From: VRUE01 sp963702035
GTDB taxonomy: Bacteria > Actinomycetota > Thermoleophilia > Solirubrobacterales > 70-9
DNA length: 64,000 nucleotides
Reading direction: 5' to 3'
Assembly (NCBI GenBank): GCA_963702035.1
Contig: OY969700.1
Coordinates: 2,046,001-2,110,000, forward strand
Shown here piece by piece: positions 58,901 to 64,000 of the stretch. The position numbers and the translations under genes are program-made. The first letter of the stretch is position 1. The number at the start of each line of letters is the position of its first letter. The notes beneath the pieces were generated by a model, which saw only the letters and a list, made by a program, of their open reading frames with translations, was not told the origin of the DNA and made no database searches.

Positions 58901-59466
58901 ACTCCAGTGGCGCTACGAGCATGAGCGGAGGCGCTGGTCAACTCGACACTTCGTCGGTCGGAGATCACACCTACACGGTGACGGCTGTATCTAAAAGCGG
59001 TCTGACGGACAGCGCGTCGATTGGCTACTCGGTGATGCCGCAGCCGCAGCCGCCTGAGGAAAAGGAAGGGACGCCGGGTGGCTCTGAAGCGCCAGGTGGC
59101 GGTGGTGGCAATCAGCCCTTGGAATTTGAGCTCTCCGCTCGTGGGGAGAGAAAGTCGCTGCGCGAGTTGCTGCAGAGCGGAAAGCTTCTTATCGCGGTCA
59201 AGGTTGACGGCGAAGCGAAGTTAGCATTGACTGGGCGAGCGAAGACCAGCGGCAGCCGCTCGGGGGCATCGACGTTCGTCCCGGTGTTCAGGAGAAAGAC
59301 CATCCGCTTCGTTGCCGCCGGGGAGGAGAACGTGAGTCTGAGGTTGACGCGTCGAGGGCGTAGGACTTTGCGACATCTACGCGGGGTGAGGCTTGTGATC
59401 TCCGGCGAGGCTACCGATGCGGTTGGTCGGACTATCAGAGGGAGAATGACCCTGGCTCTGCGTTAG
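55981..59466 (+). CDS. Giant secreted zinc metalloprotease with Gly-rich and cadherin-like domains
   Basis: Start GTG 55981 has AAGGAGGG before it (ATG 55963 in frame is less likely). The 1161-aa product has a signal helix (LLTAFVGVICLLALGLCSPA). A gametolysin-like (M11) catalytic domain contains HELGHNLGLLHAGSWTC (zinc ligands HExxHxxGxxH) and the Met-turn GDPFDPMGTG. An FN3 domain follows (DTEPPSRPELEATVSADGVQ). Then comes a very Gly-rich segment of about 220 aa (GGNGGRVWG, GGGGGYTTF, GGGGGSSFVAPG), resembling the Gly-rich fold of receptor-type proteins. A cadherin-like unit (GASLTLVAPPAHGTLNIQND, GLDSFTYRATD) and a basic C-terminal domain end it. It is the main cargo gene of the tRNA island. 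Confidence 0.85.
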   Translation: MPGSLAGGTDEVISARTGRSREEDKRLLRPRDSNGLLTAFVGVICLLALGLCSPASAAITRSGTLRATVADNFRTGRSTTRYSLETAGKEIPLRPTILRAEPGEKVLVTGKMRDGLVVGAVRSSRNEPERLASPSVLGAGAVQAAETPAEEGTRKVAVILFSFPGDPPSWSLEQARSRVFTASNSVNAFYKEESFGQISLRGKLRADGDVFGPFSLSGSAAGCPYETWDDEADQAATEAGIDLTGYQHIIYISPFESACQWGGIAALGGSRVNINGNSFGEAPTETIAHELGHNLGLLHAGSWTCTSGGVRVQISDNCTISEYGDPFDPMGTGFRHNNGWNLAKLGILGPENVKTVTTSGTYSIRSALSPTTEPTVLRVPRKRAVNNNSVSSWYYLEIRQTGGVFENVSDATMTGVSIRATAEGQSPETLLLDANPATSTFADAPLKVGETFDGGPVQIKTLSAGAGHATVEVEVDTEPPSRPELEATVSADGVQLNWTSTDNVGVERYFVYRDGKVLTNLSTPGFLDRWASAGDHDYVVVARDESRNESEPSEPLTVTVPVRSGPTCSEGKCKLAYRYSGAPATWTVPPGVNGAFLTVDGAAGGGIGGGPDRVGGNGGRVWGTLEPLTPGQVAEISIGGQGKPYAEGGAGGFNGGGSGGIGGGGGGYTTFALDSTLEVLAGGGGGGGLDGANGTLTATGGHGGAGGQLGSAGTRGFNNIAQGATLGGGKGGIGAGAGATGGEGGTVTGSTACPGGAHAGASGAPGSSFSGGGGVAEAGGAGGGGYVGGGQGGGAAGDNCGATAGSAGGGGGSSFVAPGLQASFGTASGEGDGWLSIEYDDPVGLASHSYTTYEDQELDVPTGLGVLSGGSIPEGASLTLVAPPAHGTLNIQNDGSFSYLPEPSYLGLDSFTYRATDPAMNYAEATVALNVAGPPSAVISSPAAGGSYLVGQVVPTTFSCSEGTGGTGLSSCSDSSGATSMSGGAGQLDTSSVGDHTYTVTAVSKSGLTDSASIGYSVMPQPQPPEEKEGTPGGSEAPGGGGGNQPLEFELSARGERKSLRELLQSGKLLIAVKVDGEAKLALTGRAKTSGSRSGASTFVPVFRRKTIRFVAAGEENVSLRLTRRGRRTLRHLRGVRLVISGEATDAVGRTIRGRMTLALR

Positions 59467-59863
59467 ACGACTGCCTCGTCATGGCTTACTCCGACGGGAA
59501 CCCGCCAGCCGCAAACTCGCTGACCGGCGGCGGGATGAGCGCGGTTCGGCGATGCTCTTTGTTTGGGCTCTGCGCCATCTGTTCGAGGAAGCCGAGAGGC
59601 GGCGCTGACGACCACCGATTTCCCTCCCGCATCCCCCGTCTCCTCGTAACCCCGGCGGTCGTGCCCAACACAGGGAGATTTGGCCTTGAAATGGGGTTGA
59701 ACCCAGGGGTGGCCCGATCAGGCAGAAATCCGCGTTTCTGCCTGAACACCCCGACAATCGCCGCATATCCCCGCATATCGAGTTCGAAGGGCGCCGCAAG
59801 CGGGCGCCCGCAAAGCCAATAGTCATGCGGGATGCGAGCGAGGAGGCGATGCCGCGGGCTTAA
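59467..59863. other. 397-bp gap at the right inner end of the island
   Basis: No credible gene. It holds the hairpin TCAGGCAGAAA-TCCGCG-TTTCTGCCTGA (59718-59745), which may end transcription of the protease gene. Two CCGCATATC copies (59761-59769 and 59771-59779) form part of the inverted repeat to 54946-54960. These look like integrase arm sites. Confidence 0.5.
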
Positions 59864-59980
59864 ATCGCACCCAGGAGGTCGGCGGTTCGAATCCGCCTAG
59901 CTCCACTGGAGAGGTCTTCACCTTTGACCTCCACTCATCTTCACGTTTCAACCGGACGCACCGCGCTTCGCGGTGGTGTC

Positions 59981-60073
59981 CGACGGCCATCGGCTCTCCC
60001 CAGGGGCGGCCATTGGACTTCCCCGCCCGCGGCCACCGTTTCTCCCCACCGACGGCCATCGGTTCTCCCCACG
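59981..60073. repeat. Four degenerate tandem units of 22-24 bp
   Basis: Units start at 59981, 60005, 60029 and 60051. The consensus is G.CGGCCAtcGGttCTCCCCA. The first and last units are almost identical (CGACGGCCATCGG.TCTCCCC). They lie between the attR repeat and the end of the transposase gene (60107) and may be a transposase-binding end of the three-gene element. Confidence 0.5.
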
Positions 60074-60106
60074 TGACCCCTCGGTGACCGCTTCGGCAAG
60101 GGTAGG

Positions 60107-61612
60107 TCAGGGCGGCCCGTTCGCCGCGCCGATCAGCTCGCCGGCGCTCTTCCGGCGGCGCTTGCGCCGCCTGGGTGGCAGCCCCTCGGCGGCCCGCCGC
60201 TCCTCCTCGGCCTCTCGCGCGGCGAAGGCATCGGCGACGCGCAGGTTGCGGGCGACGAAGACGCCGGCGGCAAACAGCGCGATCGGTGCCAGGCCCGCCA
60301 GCCGGCACCAGCCGCGGGAGATGTCGTTTGTGGCCGGGTCCTTGACCGTCGCGTAGGCGCGCTCGGCGGCCGAGCGCCGCGCGTAGGAGCGACGGTGCTC
60401 CGGCGAGGGGTAGTCGTGCTTCTGCGCGGTCTTCGCGTTGACCGACGGGGGTACCGTGATCGTGCGCTGGGAGCAGCAGGTGGGCGGGTGCTCGGGCGGG
60501 TCTGCCACTTCGGGACGGGTGTGCTCGAGCGCCATCGACTCGGGGCGCAGGGGGCAGCGCAGCTTGCCTTGGGCGGCGGGACAGCCGACGCGGTGGTAGC
60601 CGTCTGCGTCATAGCCGGCGATCGGCGCGAGCCGGTGGCGGCGGAGCTCGGCCGCCTTGGTGTCGTGGGCGGCCGTCTCGGCCTCGCTGGCGCCGCGGTG
60701 AAGCGGCCCCAGCTCCAGCAGCGCGGCCGGGGTGGCCGGGCAGTAGAGCGCGCCGCCCGCGAGGGTCGCCCCCATGTGGGTCCCCTTGCGCCCGCGGTCG
60801 TGGGGGTGGAGGTCCTGAATGAGGCGGGCGCCGAGGCGGCGGACGGGCAGCGCCCACGTCTCCGCCACCCGGTGGGCGTAGCCCGAGTCGGCGAGGACGT
60901 CGCCGAGCTCGATCCCGGCGGCGGCCATCCGCCCCAGCACCCCCACCAGCGCCGCGGGCGGGTCGGCCTTGCAGCTCGTGAGCCCGATGCGGCGCACCAG
61001 CTCCGCCACCGTGGGACCGCGCTCCTCCTTGACGGCCGTGACGACCTGCAGGTAGTAGCCGAAGAAGACCTCGTCACGCTCGCCGGGCGAGTTGCCGCGC
61101 CGGTGTCCCCAGGAGGCCTCCGGGTCCGCGCAGTCCCCGCCGCCCTTCGGCGGTGGACAGGAGAACGTCTCCAGATCTGTCCAGTCCACGGCATAGGAGT
61201 TCGAGGCCGGCTCCCCGCAGACCTCGACGCTCGCCTCCAACAGGGCGTCGAGGATCTCCGAGAGCGCCTCGCAGGGCTCCCCGTCGGGCTCGGCCTTGGC
61301 CAGCGCCCTCGCCACGAGCCCGAGGGTCCGCTCCACCTGGCGGTAGGTGAGCACGTGGGGGCCCGACTTCCACTCGGCGATCACGCCGAGCCGCCTCTGG
61401 TCGGCCTCGGGCAGGCAGAGCAGCGCCTCGTGCACCCGGCTCAGGTGCGCGGGGCGCCCGTCGGCGGCGACCAGGAGCATCCCCACCAGCAGCGTGCGCA
61501 CCCGAAGCTGGCGCCGCCGCGCCCCCGCCGGCAGCAGGGCCTCGATGCGCGGGGCGACGCCCGCGCGGTCGACGATCGCCTCAAGGCGCCGAAGCTTCGT
61601 CTCAGCCTGCAC
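60107..61612 (-). CDS. DDE-type transposase of a three-gene element
   Basis: Start GTG 61612 has a perfect GGAGGAGG site and gives 501 aa. The N-domain reads LRRLEAIVDRAGVAPRIEAL, LRVRTLLVGMLLVAADGRPA. The catalytic core has Asp in YAVDWTDLETFSC, Asp in LGDVLADSGYAHR and Glu in RSAAERAYATVKDPAT. Zinc-like Cys lie in VGCPAAQGKLRCPL and TCCSQRTITVPP. The frame is intact. It overlaps the stop of the upstream recombinase-fold gene by 11 bp. It resembles IS1182/IS1380-size DDE enzymes, but I cannot assign a named family. Confidence 0.8.
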   Translation of the reverse strand: MQAETKLRRLEAIVDRAGVAPRIEALLPAGARRRQLRVRTLLVGMLLVAADGRPAHLSRVHEALLCLPEADQRRLGVIAEWKSGPHVLTYRQVERTLGLVARALAKAEPDGEPCEALSEILDALLEASVEVCGEPASNSYAVDWTDLETFSCPPPKGGGDCADPEASWGHRRGNSPGERDEVFFGYYLQVVTAVKEERGPTVAELVRRIGLTSCKADPPAALVGVLGRMAAAGIELGDVLADSGYAHRVAETWALPVRRLGARLIQDLHPHDRGRKGTHMGATLAGGALYCPATPAALLELGPLHRGASEAETAAHDTKAAELRRHRLAPIAGYDADGYHRVGCPAAQGKLRCPLRPESMALEHTRPEVADPPEHPPTCCSQRTITVPPSVNAKTAQKHDYPSPEHRRSYARRSAAERAYATVKDPATNDISRGWCRLAGLAPIALFAAGVFVARNLRVADAFAAREAEEERRAAEGLPPRRRKRRRKSAGELIGAANGPP

Positions 61613-62512
61613 GGCCTCCTCCGAGCAATGCGACGGCCGTCTCCTCCTCCACCTCCGGGAGCCCGGCCACCAGATCGCCGAGCCGCTGCGAACAGCGCAA
61701 CCCGGCCGCGTCCATGAACGCCCGCAGGCCGATCGACTCCGCGCACCCGCAAAGCCAGGTCGCCCGCAGCCGCCCCGGCTCAAGGCGCGCCAGCCCGGCG
61801 TCCGCGCACAGCGCCGCCCCCAGCGCGGCGCTGAGGTTGCGCCGGTCGGCCTCCCGCCCCCCGAGCAGGAACCCCCGCCCGGCGAAGCGGGCGGCCTCCT
61901 CAAGGGGGGGCTGGAAGCGGGCCGCCACCGGCACCGCCCGCGCCCTGCGCCCCCAGACACTGACCACCAGTCCGCCCGAGCGCCGCTTGACGTCATGCCC
62001 GCGCAGGTGGCGCAGCTCGGCGCCGACCAGGCCCGCCCCCGCCCCAGGCAGATCAGCGCCGTGGCGCGCATCCGCCGCGCCTCGGTGGGCTGGGCGGCGG
62101 CGAGGCGCAGGTAGCCCTCGATCTCTCCCTCCCCATAGGGGGCCTTGGCGCGCTCGCGGGGCAGCGGCGCCGGCTCGGGCCGCGGAGCCGCCCGATGGGC
62201 GCGGGCGAGCGCCCGCAGGTTGGTCCTCAGCGTGCGCCGCGTCGCCGCCGAGACCGCCGCGCAGCCGGTGAGGACGAAGCGCTCGATCGTCGCCTCTGCC
62301 AGCAGCGTCTCGGCGCAGAGCTCCATCCCCACCGACTCGCCGAAGGCGGCCAGCCGCCCGGCGGCGTAGAGCAGGGCCTTGGCCCTCTCGCGCGTGCGCG
62401 GCGCGGCCCGCGCCGCCGCGGAGCGGGCGAAGCCCGCCGCCTCGGGGGAGAGGGAGGCGGGGGCGTAGGCGCGGATCGCCGCCGCCGCGAGGTCAGCCGC
62501 TCGGGGACCCAT
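61602..62512 (-). pseudogene. Recombinase-fold protein without catalytic residues, frameshifted
   Basis: From ATG 62512 the first frame reads AADLAAAAIRAYAPASLSPE, ERFVLTGCAAVSAATRRTLR and RRMRATALICLG. The frame then breaks at about 62041-62046 in a G-run (plus strand CGCCCCCGCCCC). The sequel is in another frame: VSVWGRRARAVPVAARFQPP, LEEAARFAGRGFLLGGREAD, LRATWLCGCAESIGLRAFMD. Adding one G gives one chain of 303 aa. The fold order looks like a tyrosine recombinase (ALICLGAGAGLVGAELRHLR for the Arg box, GRLRATWL for the HxxR box), but the first Arg, the His and the Tyr are missing. It is coupled to the transposase gene. The frameshift may be a mutation, slippage or a read error. Confidence 0.65.
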
Positions 62513-62516
62513 GGTA

Positions 62517-62540
62517 TCCGACAGTAGCGCTACTATCGGA
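62517..62540. promoter_or_regulatory. 24-bp near-perfect palindrome between divergent genes
   Basis: TCCGACAGTAGC/GCTACTATCGGA with the 12-bp perfect core AGTAGCGCTACT. It lies 5 bp from the start of the recombinase-fold gene and 28 bp from the DUF6788-like gene. It is a likely shared operator or transposase-binding site. Neither gene shows a ribosome site, so leaderless messages are possible. Confidence 0.5.
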
Positions 62541-62568
62541 CAGACCGACGTAGGATCGCGAGTCACCC

Positions 62569-62892
62569 ATGAACGAGACCGCCGAGACCCGCCTGCGCGA
62601 GCTCACCGCCGAGCTCGCCGAGATCGGCTTCGCCCTGCCGGGGACGATCAACGTGGCGATGAATCGCTGCGGCAAGCCCAACTGCGCCTGCAAGGCCGAC
62701 CCGCCCAAGCTGCACGGCCCCTACGTCACCTGGACGCGCAAGGTCGGGGGCAAGACCGTCACCCGCCGCCTCTCGGCCGAGCAGTTGGAGCGCTACCGGC
62801 CCTGGTTCGATAACCGCCGCCGGCTGCGCGAGCTCACCGCAGAGCTCGAGGCGCTCTCGCTCGAGGTCGCCGAGCGAGCCGAGGGCTGGTAG
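62569..62892 (+). CDS. DUF6788-like small protein of the mobile unit
   Basis: The 107-aa product reads MNETAETRLRELTAELAEIG, GTINVAMNRCGKPNCACKAD, HGPYVTWTRKVGGKTVTRRL, then a C-terminal coiled coil (RRRLRELTAELEALSLEVAE). The order GT....CGK..C.C....HGPY..W.RK..GKT is that of DUF6788-type proteins, which are frequent next to transposases in actinobacteria. The Cys pair probably binds zinc. It is divergent from the recombinase-fold and transposase genes. Confidence 0.75.
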   Translation: MNETAETRLRELTAELAEIGFALPGTINVAMNRCGKPNCACKADPPKLHGPYVTWTRKVGGKTVTRRLSAEQLERYRPWFDNRRRLRELTAELEALSLEVAERAEGW

Positions 62893-63149
62893 CCCGCTGA
62901 ATCGGGCGCCGGAGCCGATCGGCGCCGGCGCTGAGCACCCGGTCGGTGTGGTCTCGCGCCGCTTAACGTGTGATCGCTGCGAAAGCGGTCCACGCGAAAC
63001 CGCATCAGCATGCGGTTGATCGCAAACGTGAAGACCTCACTGGAGGAAGTGGCTGCACGTCGGCGGTTTCGCTTTTCAGGACCACTCCAACCGCCCCCTG
63101 AAGAGTGCCCCGTTACTGGCACGAGGGGCTGAAATCGCGCAGACGCGAC

Positions 63150-63923
63150 TCAATTCGCGAGAGCGAAGCGCAACTCACGCCTGACCGCGCGCAAGACGCC
63201 GTCGAACTCCGGCGGCGATGCGATGTAGTCGATCAGCTCCCTGTCCCATCGCTCCTCCCACCGCAGTACGCGATCGGCAAACGATTCGCCGAAACGACCG
63301 GGGTCGCGGTCGCGATGGCGCGCCTTGCGTTCGAACAGCGGCCAGATCGCCTCGGCATCGACGCCGTTCACCACGAGCAGCTCGTACAGGTCGTAAAGAT
63401 CGCGGCACTGCAGGCGCTGCATGACGCAGCGCAGCTTCTCGGCGGCGATCTCCTCGAGCGTGTAGACGCGGCACTGGCCTTCCCTTTGATCTTCGTAGCG
63501 ATGCCTGATCGCCAGGGTCGCCGTCTCTTCGACGAGCTCGTCGGCTGCCAGGTCGAGCTTCACGAAGCGCGGCTTGGAGACGAGGGGACCGACGTATTGA
63601 ATGCGGGGCGGGGTCCTCTCATCCAGCTCGAGCAGCGGAAAGCCGACCCACTCCCTGCACTCGGCCAGCGCCTCCGCGATCAAGCGGTTCGCACCCCCGA
63701 CATCGAGGACACCCGTCAGGCTGAAGTCCAGATCGGCCGAGTAGCGATAGTCCTCGAGGTGGCAGAGCCTGAGGGAGGTCCCGCCCTTGAGGACGAGTTG
63801 CTGCTCCCGGTCGTGCCCGGAGATGGCGGTCAGAGCGTGTGCGAGGACATAGTCGCGCTCGACCGCGGGGGCAGACAGGCCGTCCTCATCGGCCCGGCGC
63901 TTGATCGCGTTCTGGTGGATCAC
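63150..63923 (-). CDS. AbiEii/AbiGii-type nucleotidyltransferase toxin
   Basis: Start GTG 63923 overlaps the antitoxin stop by 4 bp; it gives 257 aa. The nucleotidyltransferase motif is present: QQLVLKGGTSLRLCHLEDYR then YSADLDFSLTG (the KGGT..R and D.D residues). A second part has KLDLAADELVEETATLAIRH, VYTLEEIAAEKLRCVMQRLQ and RDLYDLYELLV, typical of AbiEii. Type IV AbiE toxins stop growth by modifying tRNA-type substrates and give phage resistance or stability to mobile DNA. It is intact. Confidence 0.88.
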   Translation of the reverse strand: MIHQNAIKRRADEDGLSAPAVERDYVLAHALTAISGHDREQQLVLKGGTSLRLCHLEDYRYSADLDFSLTGVLDVGGANRLIAEALAECREWVGFPLLELDERTPPRIQYVGPLVSKPRFVKLDLAADELVEETATLAIRHRYEDQREGQCRVYTLEEIAAEKLRCVMQRLQCRDLYDLYELLVVNGVDAEAIWPLFERKARHRDRDPGRFGESFADRVLRWEERWDRELIDYIASPPEFDGVLRAVRRELRFALAN

Positions 63924-64000
63924 TGCGCGATTTCCTCTGCGACCGTCCGGGAGTCGACCGGCCAGCGGATGCGCCACCGGCTGTCCCGGAACGCCGCCCT
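63920..64000 (-). CDS. AbiEi-type antitoxin, last 26 residues (enters from the window edge)
   Basis: The frame RAAFRDSRWRIRWPVDSRTV then AEEIAQ ends at a TGA that overlaps the toxin start (GTGA). The RWPVD...A.EIA ending and the position upstream of an AbiEii toxin indicate the AbiEi-type antitoxin/regulator. Only the C-terminus is visible. Confidence 0.65.
   Translation of the reverse strand, partial: RAAFRDSRWRIRWPVDSRTVAEEIAQ

Larger units (their letters stand above)
54801..59905. mobile_element. Island integrated in the 3' end of tRNA-Ala (42-bp direct repeats)
   Basis: The repeat ATCGCACCCAGGAGGTCGGC... covers the anticodon loop to the discriminator base: 54801-54842 within the complete tRNA and 59864-59905 as an isolated fragment. 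The flanks differ on both sides, so the identity is exactly 42 bp, as expected for attL and attR of a tRNA-specific integrase. The about 5.06 kb between them holds a basic winged-helix protein, a giant inverted repeat, a small wHTH-like gene and a large secreted metalloprotease. No integrase gene lies inside. Confidence 0.75.

Noticed and set aside
59823..60308. 161-codon frame on the minus strand ending after ELGGFEPPTSWVR
   Set aside because: That string is the reverse translation of the tRNA-Ala 3' end, a frequent annotation artefact; the rest reads through the tandem repeats at 59981-60073.

Overview
The window is GC-rich, densely coded actinobacterial DNA. The lineage looks like Thermoleophilia/Solirubrobacterales; this is an inference from the style of the secreted proteins (many short exported Cys-rich proteins, a membrane protein of the ALGGSSYAA type, a sigma factor fused to a zinc-finger anti-sigma segment) and not from a marker gene. 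No rRNA or ribosomal protein gene is present. LAYOUT: (1) 1-13.9 kb, minus strand: the conjugation and integration module of an integrative conjugative element (ICE). In transcription order it holds a TcpC/VirB8-like protein, a small pilin-like membrane protein, a TcpE-like protein, VirB4 (broken into three frames), a VirB6/TrbL-like protein, a lysozyme-CHAP hydrolase, two small proteins, a coupling ATPase, a replication-relaxation (candidate relaxase) protein, a DNA methyltransferase, an excisionase-like HTH protein and the N-terminus of an integrase that leaves the window. Nearly every junction is a 1-8 bp start/stop overlap. (2) 14-15.7 kb: a small secreted protein, an ArsR regulator and a VapBC toxin-antitoxin pair. 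(3) 15.7-20.8 kb: a four-gene envelope operon led by a sigma/anti-sigma fusion. (4) 21-32.8 kb: large secreted proteins (six-repeat CnaB-like protein, S53 peptidase, beta-propeller, CAP-domain protein, lipoprotein). (5) 32.8-54.4 kb: a region dominated by two families of small exported proteins that I cannot match to a named family, mixed with lipoproteins, a cyclophilin, a cutinase-like esterase and an RCC1 propeller. Two of these small genes are interrupted by insertion sequences (IS21 family, 33062-35652; IS1595 family, 39806-40900). In both cases removing the element plus one target duplication restores one continuous reading frame. (6) 54.8-59.9 kb: a 5.1 kb island bounded by a complete tRNA-Ala(CGC) and a 42-bp copy of its 3' part, carrying a basic winged-helix protein, a very long inverted repeat and a giant secreted metalloprotease, with no integrase. 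(7) 60-64 kb: a three-gene mobile unit (DDE transposase, a recombinase-fold protein without its catalytic residues, a DUF6788-like protein) and an AbiE-type toxin-antitoxin pair cut by the window edge. HOW IT FITS TOGETHER: the window reads as a mobile and accessory region. The ICE module would build a Gram-positive type IV secretion channel and process the element DNA. VapBC and AbiE are typical stability modules. The central region is an array of exported proteins arranged in several short operons, subject to IS insertion. Assignments rest on motifs read by eye; no database search was run.
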